The notes beneath the pieces were generated by a model. That model saw only the letters and a program-made list of their open reading frames with translations. It had not been told where the DNA came from and did no database searches. A DNA stretch of 45,360 nucleotides from Caulobacter sp. S45. Its GTDB lineage: Bacteria; Pseudomonadota; Alphaproteobacteria; Caulobacterales; Caulobacteraceae. Position numbers and translations under genes: made by a program. The stretch covers positions 160,729 to 206,088 of the forward strand of contig NZ_LMUL01000017.1 in NCBI RefSeq assembly GCF_009765965.1, read 5' to 3'. Below, piece after piece: positions 1-8,615 of the stretch (positions are counted from its first letter, which is position 1; the number at the start of each line of letters is the position of its first letter).

Positions 1-648
1 GGACAGGCGCGATCCGGGCAGGGCGGAGGTCAGGCGCGCGACCGCCTCGCTCGGCCTTAGGCGCTGGTCGCCGATCTGGCGCAGGCTGTCGTCGCCGGCG
101 GGAAGGATCAGGTCGACATCCGGCTCAAGCGTTTCGAACGCGCGACCGGTCTCGACCGCGGCGTCCACCGGGTTGGGCATGAAGGCCGCGAACGCCCCGG
201 GTCCCGCCAGGCCGCGCAGGCCCTCGCCAGCGGTGGTGAGGAACAGGGCGTCCACCACCCCGCGTCGGCTCGCCAGCCGCGCCTGGGTCTTGGGATCGGG
301 CAGGGGATCGATGTTGATGTCGGCGACCACCACGCCGGGGCTCAGGCGACGCGCCTGCGTCAGGCTGGCGTTGGAGATATCGTCGGCGAAGTTGAGCAGG
401 ATCAGGTCCGGGCGCACTTCGTCGACCATGTTCAGGAAGGCGTGGTTGCTGGCCTTCACGCCCAAGCTGCGCAGGCCCAGCGGCGCCGAGGTGCGGCTGA
501 CCGCCCGGTCGGAGAACTCCACCACCATGTGGCCGGCGCGGATAGCGGCGCGGCTCAGCTTCTGGCGGATGGCGAACAGGTCGACATTGGCGGTGTCGCG
601 CTCGCGCCCCGTCATCCAGTTGAAATCGCCGACGTTGAGAATGCGCAT
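1..648 (-). CDS. Glycosyltransferase-like protein, N-terminal fragment
   Basis: The reverse strand is open from an ATG at 648 to the left edge, giving 216 codons with no stop, so the gene continues outside the window. The protein begins MRILNVGDFNWMTG and has an alternating beta/alpha pattern with a segment reading RPDLILLNFADD. This looks like the N-terminal Rossmann half of a CgeB-type or other GT-B glycosyltransferase that works on cell-surface or flagellar glycans. No catalytic motif is visible in the fragment, so the specific function is an inference. It is divergent from the metallophosphoesterase, with 84 bp between the two starts. Confidence 0.72.
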   Translation of the reverse strand, partial: MRILNVGDFNWMTGRERDTANVDLFAIRQKLSRAAIRAGHMVVEFSDRAVSRTSAPLGLRSLGVKASNHAFLNMVDEVRPDLILLNFADDISNASLTQARRLSPGVVVADINIDPLPDPKTQARLASRRGVVDALFLTTAGEGLRGLAGPGAFAAFMPNPVDAAVETGRAFETLEPDVDLILPAGDDSLRQIGDQRLRPSEAVARLTSALPGSRLS

Positions 649-732
649 GGACGTGGAGCGGCTCCGGGGCTTTACCCGATCAACCACGGCCCGCGGATGG
701 GCTCAAGGCGGCCCGGCATGGAAGGACGCGCG

Positions 733-2007
733 ATGGCGCTGAAGGTTCTCGCGGCTTTGGCGGCGGCGCTATCGCTGTGCGGCATGTCGGTGGCTGCGGC
801 CGAGCCCGCATCGCCGGCCTGGGTGCAGATGGTGCAGGGCGGGGCCGAAGTGCGCGCAGTCAGCGCCGACGGCCATTGCCCAGCCCTGGCGTTCGACGGC
901 GAGCCTGTCGCAATGACATTGCGCATCGCGGCCGATGACGCCTTCCCGGCCGTCTGCCAGGCGTCCGTGCCTAAGGTCGCGCGCCACGCCACGCTCGACG
1001 GGACGCCCCTGGCGCTGCCGTTAAGGCGTGAGGTGCGGCGGATCGTGGTGTTCGGCGACACCGGGTGCCGGATCAAGGGGCCGCTGGTCCAGGCCTGCAA
1101 CGATCCCGAGCAGTGGCCCCTGGCCGAGGTCGCCCGCCGCGCCGCCGAGCGCCACCCCGACCTGGTGATCCATGTGGGCGACTACTACTACCGTGAATCC
1201 CCGTGCCCGGTGGGCGACGCACGCTGCGCCGGCAGCCCTTCCGGCGACCGCTGGCCGGCGTGGGAGGCCGACTTCTTCGCGCCGGCCGGGCCTCTGCTGC
1301 GCGCGGCGCCGTGGGTGTTCGCGCGCGGCAACCACGAGAGCTGCAAGCGGGGCGGGCTGGGGTGGTTCCGCCTGCTGGACGCAGCCCCTGAGGCCAAGGC
1401 CTGTCCCGCCGAGGCCGACGCTTTCGCCGTCCCTCTTGGCGGGCTGAACCTCTATATCGTCGACAGCGCCGACACCGAGGATCGCGACACGCCGCCCAAG
1501 CAGGTCGCCGCCTTTTCCCACCAGCTCGACATGCTGGGCGCGGGGCTGGCCAAGTCGCCGGGCTGGATCGTCACCCACCGCCCGGTCTGGGGCCTGACGC
1601 CGGTGGTGCGGGTGGGCCCGATCGGCCCGTTGAACGTGTCGCTGAACCTGACCGAGCAAGAGGCGGTCAAGGGCCACGACCTGAACGCCGTACGCATGGT
1701 GGTGTCGGGCCATGTCCACGACTTCTCCAGCTTCGACTTCGGCCCGACCCGGCCGGCCCAGCTGCTGGTGGGCACTGGCGGCGATGTGGGCGAGCCGGCC
1801 GACTCGCCGAAGATCACCCGCGATGTGGTGGTGATGGACGGCAAGACGGCGCGCAGGCTGGAATTCGACCGCTTCGGCTATCTGGTGCTGGATCGCCAGG
1901 GCGAAGGCGCCGACGACTGGGCCGGGGTGTTCTACGACGCCAAGGACCATCCGGTGGTGCGCTGCAGGCTCTACAAGCGGGCCCTGCGCTGCGCGCCCGC
2001 GGCCTGA
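733..2007 (+). CDS. Exported metallophosphoesterase
   Basis: A 424-residue calcineurin-like phosphoesterase. Its metal-binding motifs appear in the usual order: GDTG (108-111), GDYYYR (149-154), GNHES (199-203), THRPVWG near 280 and SGHVHDF near 328. Residues 1-23 form a signal peptide ending in AAA, so the enzyme should be periplasmic or secreted and hydrolyse an unknown phosphoester. The ATG at 733 is chosen because GGAAGGA lies 6 nt upstream and the signal peptide follows directly; the open frame extends further upstream but across the divergent promoter region. Cysteines around residues 111-205 could form disulfides in the periplasm. It converges on the Gly/His-rich gene. The substrate cannot be read from the sequence. 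Confidence 0.9.
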   Translation: MALKVLAALAAALSLCGMSVAAAEPASPAWVQMVQGGAEVRAVSADGHCPALAFDGEPVAMTLRIAADDAFPAVCQASVPKVARHATLDGTPLALPLRREVRRIVVFGDTGCRIKGPLVQACNDPEQWPLAEVARRAAERHPDLVIHVGDYYYRESPCPVGDARCAGSPSGDRWPAWEADFFAPAGPLLRAAPWVFARGNHESCKRGGLGWFRLLDAAPEAKACPAEADAFAVPLGGLNLYIVDSADTEDRDTPPKQVAAFSHQLDMLGAGLAKSPGWIVTHRPVWGLTPVVRVGPIGPLNVSLNLTEQEAVKGHDLNAVRMVVSGHVHDFSSFDFGPTRPAQLLVGTGGDVGEPADSPKITRDVVVMDGKTARRLEFDRFGYLVLDRQGEGADDWAGVFYDAKDHPVVRCRLYKRALRCAPAA

Positions 2008-2056
2008 TCCCGCGCCTGAGGCCGCGCCGTTCAGCGGGCCGCCTATCGAATAAACA

Positions 2057-2086
2057 GCCCCGACCGGTATGGACGCCGGTCGGGGC
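2057..2086. terminator. Bidirectional hairpin between convergent genes
   Basis: A perfect 11-bp inverted repeat (GCCCCGACCGG, then CCGGTCGGGGC, with an 8-nt loop) lies between the metallophosphoesterase stop and the end of the Gly/His-rich gene. On the minus strand it is followed by TGTTTATT, a moderate U-rich tract, so it best fits a terminator for the leftward gene. On the plus strand it has no U-run. Confidence 0.65.
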
Positions 2087-2118
2087 CGCCTGCCTATCCC
2101 GCTAGCGGGAGGGCGCGC

Positions 2119-2511
2119 CTATCGATGGTGACCGCCGCCGCCATGACCGCCGCCACCGCCATGGAAGCCGCCACCGCCATGGCCGCCGCCATGGAACCCG
2201 CCGCGATAGCCGCCGCCACGGAAGCCGCGACCGCCGCCCCAGCCGCGCCAGCCATAGCCGCCGCCCCAGCCGAAGCCGCGCCGCCAGGCGTAGCCGCACC
2301 AGTAATAGCCAGGGCCGCGCCAGGCGCTGGGGTACCAGCAGTAGTTCCGGCCGCCGAAGACGTACTGGGCGTCGACGAGGGGCGCCGGCTGTCCGACCCG
2401 ATCCGTTCCGATCACCAGCGGCGCTGTGGGCGCGGCTTCGGCGATGGTGGAAACAGGTAGCGTTCCAAGCATGGAAACCGCCAATGCGGCTCCCGTCACC
2501 AGCCTATGCAT
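2119..2511 (-). CDS. Gly/His-rich exported small protein
   Basis: 130 residues. The ATG at 2511 follows GGAGAACCT, a good ribosome-binding site, which rules out the longer upstream open frame. Residues 1-27 are a signal peptide (MHRLVTGAALAVSMLGT... ending SEAA-like). The middle contains GRNYCWYPSAWRGPGYYWCG, an aromatic and cysteine block, and the C-terminal 60 residues are GGG/FHGGG/HGGGG repeats ending GHHR. This resembles the glycine-rich exported proteins of Rhizobiales and Caulobacterales that carry a Cys/Trp prefix before simple repeats. Function unknown; the His-rich tail could bind metal, but that is speculation. It lies between convergent and tandem neighbours with no clear operon partner. 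Confidence 0.82.
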   Translation of the reverse strand: MHRLVTGAALAVSMLGTLPVSTIAEAAPTAPLVIGTDRVGQPAPLVDAQYVFGGRNYCWYPSAWRGPGYYWCGYAWRRGFGWGGGYGWRGWGGGRGFRGGGYRGGFHGGGHGGGGFHGGGGGHGGGGHHR

Positions 2512-2696
2512 AGGTTCTCCTCCGATCAAAAGCGCGGCGCGTCTGCCGCTGCATCCTCGCGCCCCGAGGCGCACACCCAAACTTTTCAGTTTCGAAATGA
2601 ACCGAACCTGAAAGTGGCGATCGGAAACCCGTCAGCTTTGGAAGGCGATCTTTTGGACGAAAGCCGGGCGCTCTTTTTAGGCCTTCGGCTCGAACC

Positions 2697-3773
2697 CTAC
2701 CGCGCGTCCCCCGCATAGGGTTTGCCGTCGCTGGACAGCAGCACCGCGATCGGCCGACCGCCCTTGAACTCGGCCAGGATGGCCATGGCGATCACCGTAA
2801 GCGGGGTCGACAGGAAGGCGCCCGTCAGTCCCCAGATCGCGCCCCAGAAGGCCAGCGCCAGCAGCACCACCAGCGGGTCGAGGTTTAGGTTCTTCCCCTG
2901 CATGCGCGGCTGCAGCACGTGGCTGACGCCGAAGTGGATCGCCTCCATGCCCACCAGCAGCGTGATCGGCTTCCACAGCTCGGGGAACTGGACCAGGGCG
3001 AACACCGGGGGGAACAGCACGCCCACGGCCGCCCCGATGGCGGGGATGTAGTTGGCCAGGAAGATGATGAAGGTCCAGAACAGCACGTGCTGCAGCCCCA
3101 TGGCGTACATCAGCGCCGCCGAGGCCGCGCCGATGATCAGCCCGACGATGGTCTGCACCCAGATGTAGCTCTCCACGCCCTTGCGGACCCGCTCGAACAC
3201 CCGGTTGGCCTCGGCCATCTCGGCGGGGTCGTTGAACAGCTCGGCGGTCTTGCGCGCGAACCCTTGGCGCGAGGCGATCAGGAAGCCGAGATAGATCAGC
3301 ACGAACACCGCCTGCTCGCCGGTGAGCTTCAGGGCGCCTGCGATTTTGCCGGCGTAACTGGCCGGGTTCAGGCGGTGGATCAGCTGGTCCACCGTGGGCG
3401 TCACCGCCAGGCCCAGTTTGCGCGACCCCTGCTCCAGCAGGATGTTCAGCCGGGCGGCGTAGTCGTGGGACTGGGCCAGGAAGTCCGAGGCGTTGTCGGC
3501 GATCATCCAGATGGCGAAGGCGAACAGGGCCACGATCAGCACGATGGCGGTGGGCAGGGCGGCCTTCTTGGGAAAACCCTTGATCCGGTCCTGCAGCACG
3601 CGCGCCAGCCCGTCGACCATCAGCAGCAGGAACACCGCCAGCATGAAGGGCGTCAGGATGTGGCGCAGCGCCCAGAAGGCGAATCCGGTCAGGATCACCG
3701 CCATCACCACGACGGCGGCCTTGACGGTGGAAAGCTCCCGGGTCGCGGGGCCCATGGCGCGTTTGAGGGTCAC
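2697..3773 (-). CDS. AI-2E family (YdiK/PerM-like) membrane permease
   Basis: 358 residues, the usual length for this family. It has the family layout: two N-terminal helices (about 18-55), one further helix near 75-93, a soluble amphipathic segment (about 95-150), then C-terminal helices including the conserved LANYIPAIGAAVGVLFPP and LQPRMQGKNLNLDPLVVLLAL blocks. The start is a GTG at 3773 with GAGGA 5 nt upstream; an ATG six codons in is the alternative. Relatives have been linked to autoinducer-2 export or Na+/H+ antiport, and which applies here cannot be told. It lies 107 bp downstream of the ygfZ-like gene on the same strand. Confidence 0.9.
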   Translation of the reverse strand: MTLKRAMGPATRELSTVKAAVVVMAVILTGFAFWALRHILTPFMLAVFLLLMVDGLARVLQDRIKGFPKKAALPTAIVLIVALFAFAIWMIADNASDFLAQSHDYAARLNILLEQGSRKLGLAVTPTVDQLIHRLNPASYAGKIAGALKLTGEQAVFVLIYLGFLIASRQGFARKTAELFNDPAEMAEANRVFERVRKGVESYIWVQTIVGLIIGAASAALMYAMGLQHVLFWTFIIFLANYIPAIGAAVGVLFPPVFALVQFPELWKPITLLVGMEAIHFGVSHVLQPRMQGKNLNLDPLVVLLALAFWGAIWGLTGAFLSTPLTVIAMAILAEFKGGRPIAVLLSSDGKPYAGDAR

Positions 3774-3880
3774 GGCGTCCTCGATTCTGACTTAATCATG
3801 GCAAGCATGGCACAGAACCATTGCGGCGCGGACAGTTTCGTCCGGGGCTAGCTAAAGCCGCGCGCCGCCGCCGCGTTCCC

Positions 3881-4747
3881 TCAGGCGGCCGCCGAAACCG
3901 CAGCCGCCACCGCGTCCGCCAGCCATTCGGGCGTATCCAAGCAGACCGGTTCGCCATCGACCGTGAGCCCCGCCCCCGCGGCCCGGTCGAGCCGCAGCAG
4001 CGCCAGCGCGCGGCCGGCGCCGGTGGAGCGGACTTCGCCCGCCCGCAGCGTCCCCGCCAGCACCTCGGCCCCCGGGGCCGGCGGCGGTCCTTCGAAGGTG
4101 ATCGGAACCAGACGGGACTTCACCACGCTTCGCCTCTTCATCCGCGAGGTGGTCTCCTGCCCGACGAAACAGCCCTTCCTGAAGTCCACCGCATGCAGCA
4201 GGTCCAGGTTGGCCTCCAGCGCGTAGTCCTTGTCCGACAGGGCGTCGCGCAGGATGTCGGGGACGCCGAGCCTCAGGCGGTGGGCGTCGTAGTCCTCCGC
4301 CGCTCCCGTGCGCAGGCCGGCCGGGGGCGACGCTTCGCCGACCGTGCGCCACCCAAGCTCCGGAAGGCGCGGATCAAGCCGCCAGCCGGGACCGGGGGCT
4401 GGCGTCCCGTCGCCGCCGAACAAGACGTGGATGTCGCCATCCGGGGCCGAGAGCTCGACCTTGGCGCGCAGCCGATACAGCTTCAGCTTGGCCAGCAGGG
4501 AGTCGCGGAAGGCGCTGGGGACGTCCAGCGTCGCGCCCTCCGCGTGGCCGAACAGGAACAGGTCGTAGAGCAGCCGCCCCTGCGGCGTCAGCAGGGCGGC
4601 GTAGCGAAGCTCTCCGTCCGCCAGGGTTTCCACGTCCTGAGTGATCAAGCCTTGCAGGAAGCTGCGCCACTCGGGGCCCGCCACCGCGATCAGGGCGCGC
4701 TCAGGCAGCACGGCGCAGAGGGTCTCGCTGGAGGACGGCGGGTTCAT
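3881..4747 (-). CDS. ygfZ: Folate-binding Fe-S cluster repair protein YgfZ
   Basis: 288 residues. The hallmark KGCFVGQE is at 191-198, with the conserved cysteine at 193. The N-terminal half is the GcvT-like folate-binding fold (SFLQGLITQDV at 29-39, LTPQGRLLYDLFLF at 53-66). YgfZ supports maturation or repair of iron-sulfur enzymes in a tetrahydrofolate-dependent way, in the cytoplasm. The ATG at 4747 gives a protein starting MNPPSSSETL; an upstream in-frame ATG at 4789 would add 14 residues. It is divergent from the heptosyltransferase gene with about 88 bp between starts, so the two probably share a promoter region. Confidence 0.92.
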   Translation of the reverse strand: MNPPSSSETLCAVLPERALIAVAGPEWRSFLQGLITQDVETLADGELRYAALLTPQGRLLYDLFLFGHAEGATLDVPSAFRDSLLAKLKLYRLRAKVELSAPDGDIHVLFGGDGTPAPGPGWRLDPRLPELGWRTVGEASPPAGLRTGAAEDYDAHRLRLGVPDILRDALSDKDYALEANLDLLHAVDFRKGCFVGQETTSRMKRRSVVKSRLVPITFEGPPPAPGAEVLAGTLRAGEVRSTGAGRALALLRLDRAAGAGLTVDGEPVCLDTPEWLADAVAAAVSAAA

Positions 4748-4835
4748 GACGCAGACTTGGGTGTCGAGGCGTCGCCGCGCCAGGGTCATTCGGTGTGGGT
4801 GGCGCGCGGCGGAATGCGCTATTAGGACAGGTGTG

Positions 4836-5978
4836 ATGGCGACCGCACGTTTTCCTGTCCTGTTCATCACCGCCAGCCGGGTGGGCGACGCCGTGCTGAC
4901 CTCAGGTCTGATCCGCCGGCTGTCCGACGAAATCCCGCACGCGCGCTTCACCGTGGTGGCGGCCCCGCTGACCGCCCCGCTGTTTCGCGACCTCCCCAAC
5001 CTGGACCGGCTGATCCCGCTGGAAAAGGAGAAGGCGAGCCTGCACTGGTTCAAGCTCTGGCGGATGGTGCGCGGGCGCCGATGGGGCCTGATCGTGGACA
5101 TGCGCGGCTCGGCCCTGTCGCGTTTCCTGAATGCGCGCCGGCGCGCAGTCCGCAAGTCCCTGCCGCCGGGCATGGAGCCGGTCCACAAGGTGATCGAGGC
5201 CGCCCGGGTGCTGAGGGTGGAGGACGAACCGCCTGCGCCCTTCCTCTACACCAGCGCCGAGACCGAAGCCGCCGCGCTTGCCATGCTGGCGAGCGGGCAG
5301 GGGCCGATCCTGGCCATGGCGCCGGCCGCCAACTGGGTGGGCAAGACCTGGCCGGCGGAGCGTTTCGCCGTGGTCGCCGCCGAGCTGCTGGCCCAAAGCG
5401 GCCCGTTGCCCAATGGGCGGCTGCTGCTGCTGGGCGGTCCCAGCGACAGGTTCGCCGCGGAGGCGGTGCGCCGGGTGATCCCTCGGGCCCGGCTGATCGA
5501 CGCGGTCGGCAAGGTGGACCTGCTCACCGCCTATGCGCTGCTGAAGCACGCGCGCCTGTTCATTGGCAACGACAGCGGCCTGATGCACCTGTCGGCGGCG
5601 GCGGGCGCGCCGACCCTGGGTCTGTTCGGCCCGTCGGACGAACGCCTCTATGCGCCGTGGGGCCGCAAGACCCGCGCCTTGCGCGGTCCGCGGGAGTTCG
5701 AGGTGTTCAAGCGGATCGACCCGCAGCTGAACCAGGTCGTCTGCCACATGTTCGACCTGCCCACCGCCTGGGTCACGGCGGCGGCGCGGAAACTTCTGGC
5801 GGAGACGGAGGAAGACGGGTTGGAAGCGCCGGCCGTGCTTCCCGAACCGTCCGAGGGGGCGATCGTGCTCCCACTTCCCGAAAGGCAAGCGGTGTTGGAA
5901 GCCCCGGCCGAGGCCGACGCCATCGAGCCCGGTTCGGATATGGACGAGCCGAGCGCTCCCGCATCTTCCTCTAGCTGA
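4836..5978 (+). CDS. Heptosyltransferase-like glycosyltransferase (GT9)
   Basis: 380 residues with the GT9 (ADP-heptose:LPS heptosyltransferase) signatures: SRVGDAVLTSGLIRRL at 14-29 and FIGNDSGLMHLSAAAGAP at 242-259 followed by LGLFGPSD. This family transfers heptose or a related sugar to lipid A-core at the cytoplasmic face of the inner membrane. The ATG at 4836 has AGGACAG upstream. From about residue 325 the protein carries an extra acidic, Pro/Ala/Ser-rich tail ending in SSSS, beyond the usual family end. The gene stops 4 nt before the convergent popA-like gene ends. The exact acceptor is unknown. Confidence 0.88.
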   Translation: MATARFPVLFITASRVGDAVLTSGLIRRLSDEIPHARFTVVAAPLTAPLFRDLPNLDRLIPLEKEKASLHWFKLWRMVRGRRWGLIVDMRGSALSRFLNARRRAVRKSLPPGMEPVHKVIEAARVLRVEDEPPAPFLYTSAETEAAALAMLASGQGPILAMAPAANWVGKTWPAERFAVVAAELLAQSGPLPNGRLLLLGGPSDRFAAEAVRRVIPRARLIDAVGKVDLLTAYALLKHARLFIGNDSGLMHLSAAAGAPTLGLFGPSDERLYAPWGRKTRALRGPREFEVFKRIDPQLNQVVCHMFDLPTAWVTAAARKLLAETEEDGLEAPAVLPEPSEGAIVLPLPERQAVLEAPAEADAIEPGSDMDEPSAPASSSS

Positions 5979-5982
5979 AACT

Positions 5983-7305
5983 TCAGCCCGTCGGGCGCAT
6001 CTCCAGCGCGGCGGCGGCGCGCTCCAGCGCCCGGCCCGCCGTTTCGCCGGGACGCAGTTGGGCGGCCCCGGTCTCGAACTCCACCGTGAACGGACGCTCC
6101 GCGTCGCCGCCCGGGAAGGCGGTGCAGGCGATCACCGCGGCGATGCGGCTGGCGGCGCTGCGGGCGGCGGTCTCGTCGGCGCCGGGAAGCGCCAGGGCGA
6201 ACATCTCTGGCCCGATGCGGGCGGCGGTGTCCTCGGCCCGCACCAGGCGGCCGATCATCGATCCGATCTGGGGCAGGGCCTTGTCCATCCAGCCTTCGGC
6301 CCGCGCCCGCCGCACCGCCAGCGTATCGCCGACCCGCAGCATGGCCAGCGCCATGGGACGGCGCAGGGTGGTCGCCCGTTCGGTCAGCCGCAGCACGTGG
6401 CTGGCGAACAGCGCCTCGGTGAACAGGCCGGTCGCCGGATCGATCAGGCCGGGTCCGCGCACCGATTCGAGCGCCCGCCGGATCGCGCCTTCGCGGCGAT
6501 AGGCGTGGGCCAGGGCCACCGTGCGGCGGGCGGTCTCGGTTTCCGGGGTGTCGGCGCTGGCGATGTCGGTGAGGCCGCGGCGATAGGCGCTGGCCAGGTC
6601 GATCTGGTCCTGCGAGCGCAGGTAGAGCAGGGTCGGCAGGTGGTACAGGCGGCTGTTCCGCCGCATGCCGCCCGCAATCGAAAGCGCTTCGCCCTGGGTC
6701 TCGCCGGCCCACAGCACCACCGCGTCGAACGCGCGCTCATGCAGGTAGTCGAAGGCGGTGTAGGCGGTGAAGGCGCCGGTGGTCTCCGCGCCGAGCTGAC
6801 GCAGGGCGTGGGTCAGGGCCAGGAACTTGGGCGCCGGTTCGCCTACTGTCAGCACCCTGAGCGGCCCGGCCTCGGCCTGCGGGCGAGGTGCGTCGAAGCC
6901 GTGCTCGGCGAAGGTGCGTCGGCGTAGCTCGAACTCTTCTTCGGCCGCTGCGATCCGCATCAGCTGTTTCAGGCGCAGCGCGAGTTGGGTGGGGTGGCAG
7001 GCGCGCGACAGGCTGAGGTCGAACACGCCCAGGTCGCCGAGATTGTTTCCGGTGGGCACGCTGATGACCGGCAGCAGGCCTGGGGCGCGGATGGCGCGCA
7101 GTCGCTCGGCGGTGGCCAGGGCGTCGCGGGGGTCCTCCTCGATCACGATCGCCGCTTCTATGGGCAAGTCTTCCAAGGCCACGGCGGCGGAATGGGCGCC
7201 GCGGGCGGTCACGGTGCGCCAACCCAACTCGTCCAGTCCACGGGCGAGCGGCGTCGCAAGCGCTTCGTCGCGCGTTACGATAAGGATGCGGACGTCAGTC
7301 GACAC
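5983..7305 (-). CDS. popA: PopA-like c-di-GMP effector (REC-REC-GGDEF)
   Basis: 440 residues: receiver-like domain 1 (about 5-120), receiver-like domain 2 (148-265), then a GGDEF-like domain from about 280 (IDPATGLFT at 288-296). The catalytic GGDEF is replaced by IGPEM (364-368), so it should not make c-di-GMP, while the inhibitory-site RxxD is kept as RAED at 356-359. In Caulobacter crescentus PopA, which brings the CtrA cell-cycle regulator to ClpXP in response to c-di-GMP, the I-site arginine is, as I recall, at almost the same position (357). Receiver 1 has Glu56 where a phosphoacceptor Asp is expected and receiver 2 has Trp199, both judged by eye. The assignment rests on architecture and I-site position. 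A different degenerate PleD relative is the alternative. Confidence 0.8.
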   Translation of the reverse strand: MSTDVRILIVTRDEALATPLARGLDELGWRTVTARGAHSAAVALEDLPIEAAIVIEEDPRDALATAERLRAIRAPGLLPVISVPTGNNLGDLGVFDLSLSRACHPTQLALRLKQLMRIAAAEEEFELRRRTFAEHGFDAPRPQAEAGPLRVLTVGEPAPKFLALTHALRQLGAETTGAFTAYTAFDYLHERAFDAVVLWAGETQGEALSIAGGMRRNSRLYHLPTLLYLRSQDQIDLASAYRRGLTDIASADTPETETARRTVALAHAYRREGAIRRALESVRGPGLIDPATGLFTEALFASHVLRLTERATTLRRPMALAMLRVGDTLAVRRARAEGWMDKALPQIGSMIGRLVRAEDTAARIGPEMFALALPGADETAARSAASRIAAVIACTAFPGGDAERPFTVEFETGAAQLRPGETAGRALERAAAALEMRPTG

Positions 7306-7481
7306 AGCTCATCTCGAACCTCACGCGCCGAAACGCCTTTACGCGGCCAGTATGGCGCTGGAATCGTTTATGGATCATACCCCTGAATGAACGGATCGGG
7401 TGGATTGACGTCGGCGGCCTCCATTATGAGGCGGCTCGGCGTGTTTCGCCTGGCCGACGCCGGCGGGCGTCCAGCCCTTTC

Positions 7482-8408
7482 TTGTCGAGGCCCGCTATTT
7501 CGAGGCAGCACCTGATCGTTCCGGGACTTGGCGTGCTGCGGCGCGCCCTGTCGCGGCTGTGGGGCCGCGACGTGATGCTGTACGTGGGCGGGGTGTCGTT
7601 CTTCGCCCTGCTGGCGGTGTTCCCGGCCCTGACGATTCTCGTCGGCCTCTACAGTCTCCTGGTCGCGCCGGATCAGATCGAGTCCCAGGCCGCCGCCCTG
7701 TCCAACCTGATGCCGCCTCAGGCGCAGGACCTGGTGCAGAACGAGCTCGGCCGATTGGTGGGGGCTTCGCGTTCGGCGGTTTCGGTGCAGAGCGCCTTCG
7801 CCCTGTGCATCGGCCTGTACGCCGCCCACCGGGGCTTCAAGGCCCTGCTGGCGGGGCTGTCCTTCATTTACGAGGAGGACAATCCGCGCGGGTTCGTACG
7901 CTTCAACGTACTGGCCCTGCTGGTGGCGATCGGCGCCTTCGCCATCCTGATCGCCTCGTCCGGCGCCTTCCTGGCGGTGCGGGTGCTGGCCACCACCTTC
8001 AAGCTTGAGCTGCTCGGCCAGTCCTGGCTGAACAACGAGTGGATCTGGGAGGCGGCCGGCCTGATGCTCGGCTTCCTGCTGCTGTACCGCTACGCCATGG
8101 CCAGCCACGCCCTGGGTTGGCGTTCCTCGGCCATGGGCGGGGTGGTGGCGGCGGCGATGTCGATCCTCGCCTCGTGGGCCTGCGCCTTCTACGTCGGACG
8201 GATCGCCAACTATGGGGCCACCTATGGCTCGATCGGAGCGGTCGTGGTGTTCCTGGTCTGGCTGTCGTGGAACGTGAACGCGGTGTTCTTCGGCGGTGCG
8301 GTGGCGACCGAGATGGAGCTGGCGCTCAAGCCTGGGACGGCGCACGGGCGGCGTCATCCGCTCGCTTCCGCACCCAGAACCGCAGCACCGGACCTTCCGA
8401 CGCCATAG
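7482..8408 (+). CDS. YihY/BrkB-family inner-membrane protein
   Basis: 308 residues with about six hydrophobic segments and the family blocks GRDVMLYVGGVSFFALLAVFPALT near the N-terminus and ATYGSIGAVVVFLVWLSWNVNAVFFGGA near the C-terminus. The family (UPF0761) was once mislabelled ribonuclease BN; its role is unknown, with some members suggested as transporters or virulence factors. The only usual start in frame is a TTG at 7482 with no clear ribosome-binding site, so the true start could be slightly downstream. The last 83 nt overlap the tusA-like gene on the other strand. It is divergent from the popA-like gene. Confidence 0.87.
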   Translation: MSRPAISRQHLIVPGLGVLRRALSRLWGRDVMLYVGGVSFFALLAVFPALTILVGLYSLLVAPDQIESQAAALSNLMPPQAQDLVQNELGRLVGASRSAVSVQSAFALCIGLYAAHRGFKALLAGLSFIYEEDNPRGFVRFNVLALLVAIGAFAILIASSGAFLAVRVLATTFKLELLGQSWLNNEWIWEAAGLMLGFLLLYRYAMASHALGWRSSAMGGVVAAAMSILASWACAFYVGRIANYGATYGSIGAVVVFLVWLSWNVNAVFFGGAVATEMELALKPGTAHGRRHPLASAPRTAAPDLPTP

Positions 8409-8604
8409 CCGTCACCTCGTGGCCGGCTCCGGCGGCGAAATGGGGCACGTCGATCCGGGCCATCGGGTCGTCGGCCACCAGCTCGATTGTTTCACCGGCT
8501 GCGAGGGTCTCCAGGGCGCGCCGCAGCCGTAGCGTAGGCGTGGGACAGCGATGGCCGCGCGCGTCCACCACCCGGGCCGTCTCGACGCCGATCGGGTCCG
8601 TCAT
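8326..8604 (-). CDS. TusA-family sulfur-carrier protein
   Basis: 92 residues with the TusA/SirA signature ARGHRCPTPTLRLRRAL, in which Cys20 of the CPxP motif is the persulfide-carrying residue. This family relays sulfur in the cytoplasm, for example for tRNA thiolation or other sulfur trafficking. The ATG is at 8604, 11 nt after the stop of the upstream exported protein gene, so the two are probably co-transcribed. The 3' end runs 83 nt into the end of the convergent yihY-like gene. No dedicated partner genes (tusBCDE) are nearby, so the sulfur acceptor is unknown. Confidence 0.88.
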   Translation of the reverse strand: MTDPIGVETARVVDARGHRCPTPTLRLRRALETLAAGETIELVADDPMARIDVPHFAAGAGHEVTAMASEGPVLRFWVRKRADDAARAPSQA

Positions 8605-8615
8605 GAAGGCCGCGC

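Noticed and set aside
2586-2602. Near-palindrome around TTTCGAAA upstream of the Gly/His-rich gene, with GAAC-N7-GAAA nearby
   Set aside because: One base off a LexA-type site and asymmetric by one position; not strong enough to call an operator.
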